This document shows, piece after piece, positions 7,469 through 16,663 of a stretch of 55,137 bases of DNA (the first letter of the stretch is position 1; each line of letters starts with the position of its first letter). A program made the position numbers and the translations under genes. Where the stretch lies: positions 1 to 55,137 of the forward strand of contig JARLIJ010000267.1 of the NCBI GenBank assembly GCA_031291795.1, in the 5' to 3' direction. This DNA comes from Acetobacteraceae bacterium. Lineage in GTDB: Bacteria > Pseudomonadota > Alphaproteobacteria > Acetobacterales > Acetobacteraceae. The notes under the pieces are model-generated. The model searched no databases, was not told the origin of the DNA, and saw nothing but the letters and a program-made list of their open reading frames with translations.

Positions 7469-10258
7469 TCAGTCAGCCGCGTGCCGCCCTGCAGACTTGG
7501 CAGCCGGCTTCTTCGCAGCGGCTTTCTTCTTGGCCGCCGGCTTGGCCGCCTTTGCAGGAGCGGCTTTGGCCGAGGCTGCGGTGGCACGCACAGCCGGTGC
7601 CGTGCGCCGTTCTGCCCCCTCCGCCGCCGCGGCCTTCTTCGCAGCCGCCTTGCGCGGGGCCTTCGCGGGTGCCTCGCCGCTGGCTGGCGCGGCCGCCTTG
7701 GCCGGGGCCTTGCCCTTGCGCCCCGCGGCACCGCGCGGCTTCAGCGTCTTGCCCTTGTCGGCCAGCAGCGCCACCGCATCGTCCAGCGTGATGTCGTCCA
7801 TCGACACCCCGCGCGGCAGGTTGGCCACCGTCTTGGCGTGCTGCACGTACGGCCCGAAGCGGCCCTTGCGCACCGAGACCAGTTCCTTGTCCTTGGGATG
7901 CGGCCCGATCGTGCGCACGCTCGCCAGCTTCTTCGCCAGCAGGTCCACCGCGCGGTTCAACCCCAATGCCAGCACGTTATCGTCGCGGTCGAGCGAGCCG
8001 AACACCGCACCCATCCGCACATAGGGACCGAACCGCCCGATGCCGGCCTCGATCTTCTCGTGGGTGTCGGGATGCTGCCCGATCTCGCGCGGCAATCCCA
8101 GCAGGCCGATCGCCTGGTCGAGCGTGATCTGCTCGCCGTCCATGCCGCGCGGCAGCGATGTCCGCTTGGGCTTGGGCGCTTTCTTATCCTTCTTGTCCTC
8201 GCCGTTCTCGCCCATCTGGACATACAGCCCGTACGGGCCGCGGCGGACGGTGATCTCCTCGCCGGTATCCGGGTGGTGGCCGAGGGCGCGCATGCCCTCT
8301 TTCAGCGTCTCGCCGCCCTCCTCGGAGGAGTCGATCGCGAGCCGGCGGGTGTACTGGCAGGCCGGATAGTTCGAGCACCCGATGAAACTGCCGTAGCGTC
8401 CCAGCTTCAGCCCCAGCCGCCCGGTGCCGCAGGCGGCGCAGACGCGCGGGTCCGATCCATCCTCCCGCGAGGGGAAGAAATGTGGACCGAGGTCCTGGTC
8501 CAGCGCCGCGATCACGTCGCTGATCTTCAGGTCGCGGGTCTGCTCGACCGCCTTGGAAAATTCATCCCAGAAATTATGCATCACCACGTGCCAGTCGAGC
8601 TGGCCGGCGGAGATGTCGTCGAGCTTCTCCTCCAACGCCGCGGTGAAGCCGGTGTCTACGTAATGCTCGAAGATGCTGACCAGGAAGGCGGTCACCAGCC
8701 GGCCGCGGTCCTCCGGGATGAAACGCCGCTTCTCCAGCCGGACGTATTTCCGGTCCTGCAGCACCGTCAGAATGGAGGCATAGGTGGAAGGCCGGCCGAT
8801 CCCCAGCTCCTCCATCTTCTTCACCAGGCTGGCTTCCGAGTAGCGCGGCGGCGGCTGGGTGAAATGCTGGCTGGCGGCGACGTCGCCCCGCTTCAGCGGA
8901 TCGCGCTCCGCCATCGGCGGCAGCATGCGGTTGTCTTCCTCGGCCGCGGCGCCCTCGGCGGTGTCGTCGGTGTCCTCCCGATACAGCTTCAGGAAGCCGT
9001 CGAATGCGACGATCGAGCCGGTGGCGCGCAGCTTCTGGCCTTTGGCGTCGGTGACCTCGACACTGACCTGGTCGAGTTCGGCCGACTGCATCTGCGACGC
9101 GACGGCGCGCTTCCAGATCAGTTCGTACAGCCGGCGCTGGTCGTGATTCAGGCCGGCGGCCACGCTTTCGGGCGTGCGGGTAACGTCGGTCGGGCGGATC
9201 GCCTCATGGGCTTCCTGGGCGTTCTTCGCGCGGCTGGTGTATTCGCGCGGGCCGGCCGGCAGGTAGTCGTGGCCGTAGACGTCTTTCACATGGTCGCGGA
9301 TGCCGAAGATCGCCTCGCGCGCCATCTGCACGCCGTCAGTCCGCATATAGGTGATCAGGCCGGTGGTTTCGCCGCCGATATCGACGCCTTCGTACAGCCC
9401 CTGCGCCACGCGCATGGTCTGCTGCGCGCCGAAGCCCAGCTTGCGCGACGCCTCCTGCTGCAGCGTGGAGGTAGTGAACGGCGGCGGCGGATTGCGCTTG
9501 ACCCGCTTGCGTTCGACCGATCCCACGGTGAACGCGCCGGCCTCGACGGCGGCTTTGGCCTTCAGCGCGAGCGCCTCGGTGTTCAGGTCGAACTGGTCGA
9601 GTCGCTTGCCGTCCAGGTGGGTCAGCCGCGCGGTGAACGGTGCGCCACCCGGCGTGGTGAACAGCGCCTCGATCGTCCAGTATTCCCGCGCCCGGAAGAC
9701 CTCGATCTCGGCTTCCCGCTCGCAGACCAGCCGCAGCGCGACCGATTGCACGCGTCCGGCCGACCGGCTGCCGGGCAGCTTGCGCCACAGCACGGGGGAG
9801 AGCGTGAAGCCCACCAGGTAGTCCAGCGCGCGGCGGGCCATATAGGCCTCGATCAGCGGCTGGTCGAGGTCGCGTGGATGCGCCATCGCGTAGCGGACGG
9901 CGGTGCGGGTGATCTCGTTGAAGGTGATCCGGCGGACCTCGACGCCCTTCAGCGCGTGCTTGTCGGCCAGCATGGCCTTGACGTGCCAGGAGATCGCCTC
10001 GCCCTCGCGATCCGGGTCGGTGGCGAGATATAGGGTGCTGGCGCCCTTCAGGGCCTTGGCGATGGCGCTGACCTGCTTGTCGCCGCGGGCGTCCGACTCC
10101 CAGTCCATCGCGAAGTCCTGCTCCGGCCGGACGGAGCCGTCCTTCGGCGGCAGGTCGCGCACATGCCCGAAGCTGGCAAGCACGGTGAAACCGCCGCCCA
10201 GATAGCGGTTGATGGTCTTGGCCTTGGCAGGCGATTCGACGACGACAACGTCTGTCAT
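7469..10258 (-). CDS. topA: DNA topoisomerase I
   Basis: Type IA topoisomerase that relaxes negatively supercoiled DNA; 929 residues. The TOPRIM domain opens at the start codon (MTDVVVVESPAKAKTINRYL) with ATDPDREGEAISWH; the active-site tyrosine is Tyr304 in GLITYMRTDG. After the gate domains come a four-Cys zinc finger (CAACGTGRLGLKLGRYGSFI, then CSNYPAC) and a series of topoisomerase C-terminal repeats with the GPYGLYVQMG / GRFGPYVRMG / GRFGPYVQH signature. The last 80 residues are an Ala/Lys/Pro tail (KKAAAK, PAAKKK repeats) like a histone-H1 tail, common in alphaproteobacterial TopA and likely to hold DNA. It follows dprA by 16 bases on the same strand, so the two are probably co-transcribed. 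The 130 bases downstream contain no gene. Confidence 0.97.
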   Translation of the reverse strand: MTDVVVVESPAKAKTINRYLGGGFTVLASFGHVRDLPPKDGSVRPEQDFAMDWESDARGDKQVSAIAKALKGASTLYLATDPDREGEAISWHVKAMLADKHALKGVEVRRITFNEITRTAVRYAMAHPRDLDQPLIEAYMARRALDYLVGFTLSPVLWRKLPGSRSAGRVQSVALRLVCEREAEIEVFRAREYWTIEALFTTPGGAPFTARLTHLDGKRLDQFDLNTEALALKAKAAVEAGAFTVGSVERKRVKRNPPPPFTTSTLQQEASRKLGFGAQQTMRVAQGLYEGVDIGGETTGLITYMRTDGVQMAREAIFGIRDHVKDVYGHDYLPAGPREYTSRAKNAQEAHEAIRPTDVTRTPESVAAGLNHDQRRLYELIWKRAVASQMQSAELDQVSVEVTDAKGQKLRATGSIVAFDGFLKLYREDTDDTAEGAAAEEDNRMLPPMAERDPLKRGDVAASQHFTQPPPRYSEASLVKKMEELGIGRPSTYASILTVLQDRKYVRLEKRRFIPEDRGRLVTAFLVSIFEHYVDTGFTAALEEKLDDISAGQLDWHVVMHNFWDEFSKAVEQTRDLKISDVIAALDQDLGPHFFPSREDGSDPRVCAACGTGRLGLKLGRYGSFIGCSNYPACQYTRRLAIDSSEEGGETLKEGMRALGHHPDTGEEITVRRGPYGLYVQMGENGEDKKDKKAPKPKRTSLPRGMDGEQITLDQAIGLLGLPREIGQHPDTHEKIEAGIGRFGPYVRMGAVFGSLDRDDNVLALGLNRAVDLLAKKLASVRTIGPHPKDKELVSVRKGRFGPYVQHAKTVANLPRGVSMDDITLDDAVALLADKGKTLKPRGAAGRKGKAPAKAAAPASGEAPAKAPRKAAAKKAAAAEGAERRTAPAVRATAASAKAAPAKAAKPAAKKKAAAKKPAAKSAGRHAAD

Positions 10259-10274
10259 GACTATACGAATGGTC

Positions 10275-11402
10275 CTACAATGCCGCCGCCAACAGCGTGA
10301 CGCAGCCCCCCGGCAGCGCTTCTACGCGGCCGGCAAGCTCCAGTTCCAGCAGCACGGCTGCCACGGCGGACGGTGACAACTGGCAGCGCCGCACCAGATC
10401 GTCAACCGCCGTGGGTGCGGCGGACAGCAGAGCCAGCACGGTTTGGCGTGCATCGGGGGGGATTGCAGGGGCATCCGGGGGCGTTAGCGGGGCCTCCTGC
10501 GGCTGTTCCGCAACCATGCCGTGCGGCACCGCCGTGGGGAACGCGGGCAACGTGCCGAGTACATCCTCGGCGGTCTCCGCCATCAACGCACCCTGGCGGA
10601 TCAGGTCATTGCCGCCGCGCGCCCGCGGGTCGAGCGGCGAGCCCGGCACGGCGAACACCTCACGCCCGGCTTCCTGGGCAATCCGCGCGGTGATCAGGCT
10701 GCCGGAGCGCAATGCCGCCTCCACCACCACCACGCCCAGCGACAGGCCGGCGATGATGCGGTTGCGCCGGGGGAAGTGGCGCGCCTGAGGGGCGGTACCG
10801 AACGGCGCCTCAGTGACGACGGCGCCGTTGGCGACGATCTGGTTCTGCAGGGCGACGTTTTCCTCCGGATAGGGCTGGTCGAGGCCGCCGGCGACCGCGG
10901 CGACGGTCCGGCCGGTGCGCATGGCGCCGACATGGGCCGCCGTGTCGATGCCGCGGGCGAGGCCCGACACCACCACGACACTACGCGCGAGGTCGCCGGC
11001 CAGCGCCTCCGCGATGCGCTGGCCGTTGGAGGAGGCGTTACGTCCGCCAACCATCGCAACCGCGCTGGCGGAGAGCAGGGCGGGATCGCCCAGCACGGCT
11101 AGACAGGGCGGCGCATCGTCCAGCAGCGCCAGCAATGGCGGGTAGCCGGGCGTGCCGAGGAACAGCAACCGTCCGCCCAGGCGGCGGGTCTGCTCGATCT
11201 CGTGCGCCGCCGCCTCCCGCGTCGACACCACGGGGGGCGCCGGGCGGCCGCCGGCACGGGCAAGCTGCGGCACGGCGTCGAGTGCCGCAGCCGGGGTGAG
11301 GTAACGCTCGAGCAGGCGGCGATAGGTGACCGGCCCGATGCCTTCGGTGCGGATGAGGCGCAGCCGGTCGAGAGCGTCGGCCGGGTCCGGCGTGGCAGGC
11401 AT
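10275..11402 (-). CDS. dprA: DNA-processing protein DprA
   Basis: Loads RecA on single-stranded DNA taken up during natural transformation; 375 residues. An N-terminal helix-hairpin part (LRLIRTEGIGPVTYRRLLER) precedes the Rossmann-like DprA domain with YPPLLALLDDAPPCLAVLG, MVGGRNASSNGQRIAEALA, VSGLARGIDTAAHVGA and YPEENVALQNQI, then AALRSGSLITARIAQEAGRE and FAVPGSPLDPRARGGNDLIR. The C-terminal 60 residues are a winged-helix (DDLVRRCQLSPSAVAAVLLE) seen in many DprA proteins. It lies between plsY and topA on the minus strand, the common order in alphaproteobacteria. Whether the strain is naturally competent cannot be judged here. Confidence 0.96.
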   Translation of the reverse strand: MPATPDPADALDRLRLIRTEGIGPVTYRRLLERYLTPAAALDAVPQLARAGGRPAPPVVSTREAAAHEIEQTRRLGGRLLFLGTPGYPPLLALLDDAPPCLAVLGDPALLSASAVAMVGGRNASSNGQRIAEALAGDLARSVVVVSGLARGIDTAAHVGAMRTGRTVAAVAGGLDQPYPEENVALQNQIVANGAVVTEAPFGTAPQARHFPRRNRIIAGLSLGVVVVEAALRSGSLITARIAQEAGREVFAVPGSPLDPRARGGNDLIRQGALMAETAEDVLGTLPAFPTAVPHGMVAEQPQEAPLTPPDAPAIPPDARQTVLALLSAAPTAVDDLVRRCQLSPSAVAAVLLELELAGRVEALPGGCVTLLAAAL

Positions 11403-11449
11403 GGGCGCGGTCCTTCTGCACCGCCGGCCTGGCTGCCGACGGGCCAGCG

Positions 11450-12046
11450 CTACGCCCGGTGTGCGCTGCCCTGGCCGATGCGCGGTTCGGTCCCGGCCAG
11501 CAGGCGGCGGATATTGGCGTGGTGGCGGGCGTAGACCAACACAGCAATTGCCAACGCCAGCTTAACGAGGTCGTGGTCGGCGAGCCCCCACGCCAATAAA
11601 GGCGCCGCGGCGAACGACACCAATGCTGCCAGGGACGACAATTTCGCCAGTTTCGCGACGACCAGCCAGATCGCGCCGGCGGCGAGCCCGACCGGCCAGG
11701 CGGCGGCGATCAGCACGCCGTAGCTGGTGGCGACGCCCTTGCCGCCCTTGAAGCCGAGCCAGACCGGGAACAGGTGGCCGAGGACCGCGCCGATGCCGGC
11801 CCACAGTGCGGCCTGGTGGCCGGCCAGGGCGGCGGCGATCAAAACCGCGGCAGCGCCCTTCAGGCCGTCCAGCACGAGGGTCGCGGCGGCGAGGCCCCGA
11901 CGGCCGGTGCGCAGCACGTTGGTCGCGCCGATATTGCCGGAGCCGACGCGACGGATGTCCCCCAGGCCGGCTGCGCTGGTCAGCAGCAGGCCGAACGGGA
12001 TGGAACCGAGCAGGTAGCCGAGGAGGACGAAGGCGATGGGCGGCAT
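11450..12046 (-). CDS. plsY: acyl-phosphate glycerol-3-phosphate acyltransferase
   Basis: Inner-membrane enzyme that moves the acyl group from acyl-phosphate to glycerol-3-phosphate, giving lysophosphatidate, the first committed step of phospholipid synthesis. 198 residues with five hydrophobic segments. Family motifs are present: [11 protein letters not shown] at the N-terminus, [17 protein letters not shown] (the glycerol-phosphate/phosphate loop), and [16 protein letters not shown]. The C-terminal [20 protein letters not shown] is also typical. It heads the plsY-dprA-topA run; dprA starts 47 bases after it. A palindromic hairpin repeat lies between it and the divergent pepN. Confidence 0.96.
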   Translation of the reverse strand: MPPIAFVLLGYLLGSIPFGLLLTSAAGLGDIRRVGSGNIGATNVLRTGRRGLAAATLVLDGLKGAAAVLIAAALAGHQAALWAGIGAVLGHLFPVWLGFKGGKGVATSYGVLIAAAWPVGLAAGAIWLVVAKLAKLSSLAALVSFAAAPLLAWGLADHDLVKLALAIAVLVYARHHANIRRLLAGTEPRIGQGSAHRA

Positions 12047-12140
12047 GACAGACTCTCTGTGCGGCCGGGGGCCGGATGGTCGAGACCAGGATCAGGATAT
12101 CGAGGCCAGCGGTAAGCGACCCAATCGTCGCCCACCACCT

Positions 12141-12189
12141 CCCTCTCGTCGACATGGCCGGGCTTGACCCGGCCATGACGACGAGAGGG
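12141..12189. repeat. palindromic repeat in plsY-pepN intergenic region
   Basis: CCCTCTCGTCG at 12141-12151 pairs with CGACGAGAGGG at 12179-12189, and between them ATGGCCGGG and CCCGGCCAT pair again around a short loop. The same core (GGCCGGGCTTGACCCGGCC type) occurs in the larger nested elements at 15060-15325 and 46453-46611, so this is one copy of a dispersed family. It lies between two divergent starts, so it is not a simple terminator. Confidence 0.75.
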
Positions 12190-12279
12190 ACGTCGACTCA
12201 CGCCCCCCTGGCGAACCGGTTATTGGTTGCCACCTGAGTGTCTGTCCAGCCACCCCCTCGCCCCGCACGGAGTTCCCGC

Positions 12280-14937
12280 ATGCACGACGCGCAGACTGCC
12301 ACCGCAATCGCCCCCAGGCCCGTGCTGCTGGCGGAATACCAGCCGCCGGCCTTCCTGGTGGACAGCGTGGCGCTGGGCTTCGTGCTGGACGAACATGCCG
12401 CCCGGGTGACCGCCCGCCTGGCGCTGCGACGCAACCCGGCCGCCCCGCCCAACGCGCCGCTGCACCTGGACGGCGAGGCGCTCACGCTGGTGCGGATCGC
12501 GCTCGACGGCCGCGAACTCACTCCCGTGGCCTACCGTCTGGAACCCGGCGCGCTGGTCATCGACACCCTGCCCGACAGCGCCATCCTGGAGATCGAGACC
12601 CGGATCGACCCGGCGGCCAACAGCGAGCTCTCCGGCCTTTATCTTTCCAACGGCAGCTACTTCACCCAGTGCGAGGCCCAGGGCTTCCGCCGCATCACGT
12701 ATTTCCCCGACCGCCCGGACGTGATGGCGCGCTACACCGTCACGATCGAGGCCGACGCCGCCCGCATCCCCGTGATGCTGTCGAACGGCAACCCCGGACC
12801 GGTCGAGACCCTGCCGAACGGCCGCCATCGCGTGGTGTGGACCGACCCGCATCCCAAGCCCTGCTACCTGTTCGCCCTCGTCGCCGGCGACCTCGTCTCC
12901 CTGCAGGACCGCTTCACCACCAGCTCCGGCCGGGAGGTCGCGCTGGGCATCTATGTCCGCCGCGGCGATGAGGGAAGCTGCGCCCACGCCATGCACTCGC
13001 TGAAGACCTCGATGAAGTGGGACGAGGACGTGTTCGGCCTGGAATACGACCTCGACGTGTTCAACATCGCCGCAGTGTCGGACTTCAACATGGGCGCGAT
13101 GGAGAACAAGGGGCTCAACGTCTTCAACACCAAATACGTGCTCGCGCAGCCGGAGACCGCGACCGACGGCGACTACCAGGGCATCGAGTCGGTCATCGCG
13201 CACGAGTATTTCCACAACTGGACCGGCGACCGGGTGACCTGCCGCGACTGGTTCCAGCTGTCGCTGAAGGAAGGCCTGACGGTCTATCGCGACCAGGAGT
13301 TCTCGGCCGACCAGGGCAGCCGCGCGGTCAAGCGGATCGGGGACGTGCGGATGCTGCGGGCGGCCCAGTTCCGCGAGGATGCCGGCCCGCTGGCGCACCC
13401 GGTGCAGCCGGCGAGCTATCTCGCGATCGACAATTTCTACACCGCGACGGTCTACAACAAGGGCGCCGAGGTCATCCGCATGATGGCCACCATCATCGGG
13501 CGGCAGGCGTTCCGCCGCGGCATGGACCTGTATTTCCAGCGCCACGACAACCACGCGGTGACGATCGACGACTTCGTTGCCGCCATGCAGGACGCGTCCG
13601 GCGTGGACCTGGAGCGGTTCAAGCTGTGGTACCATCAGGCCGGCACGCCGGAGCTGACGGTGTCCGACAGCTACGACCCGGCCGCCAAGCGCTACACCCT
13701 GACCATCGCGCAGCGCACGCCGCCGACGCCCGGCCAGCCGGACAAGCAGCCACTGGTGGTGCCGGTGGCGATGGGGCTGCTGGACGGCAACGGCCAGGAA
13801 CTCCCGACCAGGCTCGCCGGCGAGGCCGCGGCGCACACCGGCACCCGCGTGCTGCTGGCCGATGCGGCGGAAAGCCGCTTCGTGTTCGAGGATGTGGCCA
13901 GCCCGCCGGTGCCCTCGCTGCTGCGCGGCTTCTCCGCCCCGGTGAAGCTGCTGGGCGTCACGCCCGAACGGCTGACCTTCCTCGCAGCGCACGACGCCGA
14001 CCCGTTCGTGCGGTGGGAATCCGGCCAGCAATACGCCACCCAGGCGCTGCTCCGCATGATCGCCGCCCGCCACAACGGTGCGGCACCCGAGGTCGATCCC
14101 GCCCTGGTCGACGCCATGGCCGCCACGCTCGGCGCAGCCGGCACCGACCCGGCCTTCGTCGCCGAGGCGCTGTCGCTGCCGGGCGAGGCCTTCCTCGCCG
14201 ACCAGATGCCGGTCGCCGACGTCGATGCGATCCACGCGGTGCGCAACCAGACCCGCCTCGCGATCGGCGCCGCCCTGCGCGACGCACTGCGCGCCACCTA
14301 TGAGCGGCTGACCGACACCGGCCCGTACGCGATCGATGGCGCCTCGATCGGCCGGCGGTCGCTGCGCAACACCTGCCTGGCCTATCTGGCGGCCGGCGGC
14401 GATGCCGAGGGCATCCGGCTGGGCAAGGCGCAGTTCGACGCGCAACGGAACATGACCGACGTGCTCGCCGCGCTGAGCGTGCTGTGCGCGGTCGACTGCC
14501 CGGAACGCGCCGCGGCGCTGGCGGCCTTCCATGCCGCCTGGCACGGCGATGCGCTGGTGCTCGACAAGTGGTTCGCGATCCAGGCGATGTCCCCGCTGCC
14601 GGACACGCCCCGCGCGGTGCGCGCACTGGCCGACCATCCGGACTTCGACCTGCGCAACCCGAACCGGGTGCGCGCGCTGGTCGGCAGCTTCTCGGGCGGG
14701 AACCAGGTACGGTTCCATGACGCCTCGGGCGCGGGTTACCGGTTCCTGGCCGACACCATCCTCGCCCTCGACCCCATGAACGGCCAGGTCGCCGCCCGTA
14801 TGGTCGCCCCGCTCGGGCAGTGGCGCCGGATGGACCCGGCATGCCAGGCGCTGATGCAGCAGGAACTGCGGCGGATCCTGGCGCTGCCGGGTCTGACCAC
14901 CAACACCTATGAGATCGCGTCGAAGAGCCTGCCGTAA
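12280..14937 (+). CDS. pepN: aminopeptidase N (M1 family)
   Basis: Cytoplasmic zinc metallopeptidase that removes N-terminal residues from peptides; 885 residues, close to the 870 of the E. coli enzyme. The exopeptidase signature GAMEN is at residues 272-276 (MGAMENKGLNVFNTKYVLA), and the zinc site is HEYFH (308-312) with the third ligand Glu331 in LSLKEGLTVYRDQEFSADQG. The downstream YNKGAEVIRMM Tyr region is present. The C-terminal half (FSAPVKLLGVTPERLTFLA, and the helical solenoid ending YEIASKSLP) is the PepN-type Ig-like and armadillo part, so this is the PepN branch. ATG at 12280 is chosen for its ACGGAG ribosome-binding site seven bases upstream; an in-frame ATG at 12238 has none. Confidence 0.96.
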   Translation: MHDAQTATAIAPRPVLLAEYQPPAFLVDSVALGFVLDEHAARVTARLALRRNPAAPPNAPLHLDGEALTLVRIALDGRELTPVAYRLEPGALVIDTLPDSAILEIETRIDPAANSELSGLYLSNGSYFTQCEAQGFRRITYFPDRPDVMARYTVTIEADAARIPVMLSNGNPGPVETLPNGRHRVVWTDPHPKPCYLFALVAGDLVSLQDRFTTSSGREVALGIYVRRGDEGSCAHAMHSLKTSMKWDEDVFGLEYDLDVFNIAAVSDFNMGAMENKGLNVFNTKYVLAQPETATDGDYQGIESVIAHEYFHNWTGDRVTCRDWFQLSLKEGLTVYRDQEFSADQGSRAVKRIGDVRMLRAAQFREDAGPLAHPVQPASYLAIDNFYTATVYNKGAEVIRMMATIIGRQAFRRGMDLYFQRHDNHAVTIDDFVAAMQDASGVDLERFKLWYHQAGTPELTVSDSYDPAAKRYTLTIAQRTPPTPGQPDKQPLVVPVAMGLLDGNGQELPTRLAGEAAAHTGTRVLLADAAESRFVFEDVASPPVPSLLRGFSAPVKLLGVTPERLTFLAAHDADPFVRWESGQQYATQALLRMIAARHNGAAPEVDPALVDAMAATLGAAGTDPAFVAEALSLPGEAFLADQMPVADVDAIHAVRNQTRLAIGAALRDALRATYERLTDTGPYAIDGASIGRRSLRNTCLAYLAAGGDAEGIRLGKAQFDAQRNMTDVLAALSVLCAVDCPERAAALAAFHAAWHGDALVLDKWFAIQAMSPLPDTPRAVRALADHPDFDLRNPNRVRALVGSFSGGNQVRFHDASGAGYRFLADTILALDPMNGQVAARMVAPLGQWRRMDPACQALMQQELRRILALPGLTTNTYEIASKSLP

Positions 14938-15670
14938 GGCGGGCCGGCCGCTGCCGGAGGCGTGGCTGCGGATGAGGTGCTTGCGGCACGGCAGCAAAGC
15001 TGAAGTGGAACGCCAAGGCGCCAAGACACCAAGGGGTCTGGACCAGGACGTGGAGTGAACCCCATGGGTGAGACACGCTGGCTAAAGCGGTTTCAGGCCG
15101 ACCGGAAAACCGCTATGGCCCACCGGGCGCCGCCCCCCCACGTCATTGCCGAGCTTGACCCGGCAACCCATTCCGCACCGCCGGTGCCTGTGGGGATTGC
15201 CGGGTCAAGCCCGGCAATGACGCTGGGAGAGGTGCCCCGCGGCCGATTCCAGTCTCGTGAAAGTGCTCTGAGGCTCGTTCTCCCTTCACACCAACGGGCC
15301 TTGGCCGCGTGTCTCACCCATGGGGGTCATTCCAGTCGTAGAGTACCGATCCATCCGGCGATGGCATGTCCGAGGACAGCCGTGAGATGGCTTCGACCCC
15401 TTGGCGTCTTGGCGTTGACCTGAACAACCGACGCCATCTGGCACCAGCCTGCCCCCGTGGGCAGCGCCGCACCACTCGACAGGGCAAACAAACCCGTACC
15501 GACGAAACACGGCCAGGCCAGCCCCCTCGATCGGCCGTTTCGGGCGATTGCCCGACACGCCTCCGGCCCCATCTGGTTGATCCAGGTCAACGACGCTACC
15601 ACCATGCGCTGGCAGAGACACGGTCCTGCCTGCGCAGATTGCGAGCATCCTGAATGGAGTTCGTCACGAA
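14938..15670. other. gene-free stretch made of nested inverted repeats
   Basis: 733 bases between pepN and dhaK with no credible gene. From outside in: AACGCCAAGG(C)GCCAAG...CCAAGGGG at 15009-15036 is matched in reverse by CCCCTTGGCGTCTTGGCGTT at 15397-15416; CCCCATGGGTGAGACACGC at 15060-15078 has an exact reverse complement at 15307-15325; AAGCGGTTTCA...GACCGGAA near 15082-15110 pairs imperfectly with TTCCAGTCTCGTGAAAGTGCT near 15245-15270; and GCCGAGCTTGACCCGGCAA at 15148-15166 pairs with TTGCCGGGTCAAGCCCGGC at 15197-15215. The short frame at 15327-15605 (minus) encodes hydrophobic residues but no recognisable family. Confidence 0.75.
15060..15325. repeat. 266-base nested palindromic element (MITE-like)
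   Basis: The termini are a perfect 19-base inverted repeat, CCCCATGGGTGAGACACGC (15060-15078) and its reverse complement (15307-15325). Inside are two further inverted-repeat layers shared in design with 46453-46611. No protein is encoded. The structure suggests successive insertions of small palindromic elements into one another, or a single composite non-autonomous element; I cannot tell which from one genome. Confidence 0.7.
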
Positions 15671-16663
15671 ATGAAAAAGATTCTGAACGAACCGTCCGCC
15701 TATGTCGATGAAATGCTTGACGGCCTGACGCTGGCCCATCCGGAATTCTACCAGCGCGTGGCGAAGCGCGTGATCAAGCGCCCGGATGCGCCGATCAAGG
15801 GCAAGGTCGGCATCGTGTCCGGCGGCGGCTCCGGGCATCTGCCGGTCTTCACCGGCTATGTCGGGGCCGGCCTGCTCGATGCCTGCGCCATCGGCAACGT
15901 GTTCGCCTCCCCCTCGGTCGACGACATGGCGACCGCGATCCGCGCCGCCAATGGCGGGGCCGGCGTGCTGCGCCTGTACGGCAACTACGGCGGCGACGTG
16001 ATGAACTTCGACATGGCCGGCGACATCGCCGAGATGGAGGACATCGAGACCACCTCCGTCCTGGTCGCCGACGACGTCGCCAGCGCGAAGTCCGATGAGC
16101 GCGAGAAGCGGCGCGGCGTGGCCGGCATGGTCTACGCCTACAAGATTGCCGGCGCCGCGGCGGATGCCGGATTGCCGCTCGCCGAAGTCACCCGCCTCGC
16201 CCAGAAGGCCGCCGATGCGTGCCGCACGATCGGCGCCGGGTTGTCGGCCTGCACCGTGCCGCAGGCGGGCAAGCCGACCTTCTCGATCGGCGAGGACGAG
16301 ATGGAAATGGGCCTGGGCATCCACGGCGAGCCCGGCGTCTGGCGCGGCAAGCTGAAGCCGGCGGACGCCATCGCCGAGGAAATGCTGGGGCATCTGCTCG
16401 CCGACCGGCCGATCAGGTCGGGCGACCGGCTTTCGGTGCTGGTCAACAGCCTCGGCGCCACGCCGCCGGAGGAACTCTATATCCTCTACCGGTACATCGC
16501 GCCGGTGCTGCAGGCCGCCGGCGCCGAGATCGTCATGCCGCTGGTCGGCCGCTACGCGACCTCCATGGAGATGGCCGGGGTTTCGGTCACGCTCTGCGCG
16601 CTCGACGCGGAGCTGGAGCCGCTGCTGCTGGCACCGGCCTCCTGCGCCTTCTGGACGGTATGA
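15671..16663 (+). CDS. dhaK: dihydroxyacetone kinase subunit DhaK-like
   Basis: Substrate-binding half of a dihydroxyacetone-type kinase; 330 residues. The GGGSGHLPVF loop is at 51-60 and the hemiaminal-forming His218 is in GIHGEPGVW, so carbonyl substrates can be bound covalently. GNYGGDVMNFDMA and DDVASAK are also conserved. It overlaps the downstream dhaL by ATGA. There is no dhaM phosphotransferase gene beside it, so phosphate could come from ATP-bound DhaL or from a PTS protein encoded elsewhere. The neighbours (LysR, MFS symporter, racemase, deacetylase, DHDPS-like aldolase) suggest a specialised catabolic role, perhaps on a C3-C4 ketose rather than dihydroxyacetone; paralogues of this family act on erythrulose. 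The exact substrate is inference. The ribosome-binding site (TGGAG) is weak and about 11 bases away. Confidence 0.88.
   Translation: MKKILNEPSAYVDEMLDGLTLAHPEFYQRVAKRVIKRPDAPIKGKVGIVSGGGSGHLPVFTGYVGAGLLDACAIGNVFASPSVDDMATAIRAANGGAGVLRLYGNYGGDVMNFDMAGDIAEMEDIETTSVLVADDVASAKSDEREKRRGVAGMVYAYKIAGAAADAGLPLAEVTRLAQKAADACRTIGAGLSACTVPQAGKPTFSIGEDEMEMGLGIHGEPGVWRGKLKPADAIAEEMLGHLLADRPIRSGDRLSVLVNSLGATPPEELYILYRYIAPVLQAAGAEIVMPLVGRYATSMEMAGVSVTLCALDAELEPLLLAPASCAFWTV

Noticed and set aside
7481-10033. Plus-strand open frame of 850 codons opposite topA
   Set aside because: Shadow of topA; no ribosome-binding site and Arg/His/Leu-biased residues.
12220-15024. Minus-strand open frame of over 900 codons opposite pepN
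   Set aside because: It mirrors pepN exactly and lacks any recognisable motif, while pepN has complete catalytic motifs.
15327-15605. Small membrane protein gene on the minus strand
   Set aside because: The frame overlaps the inverted-repeat region, has no ribosome-binding site and no recognisable family.
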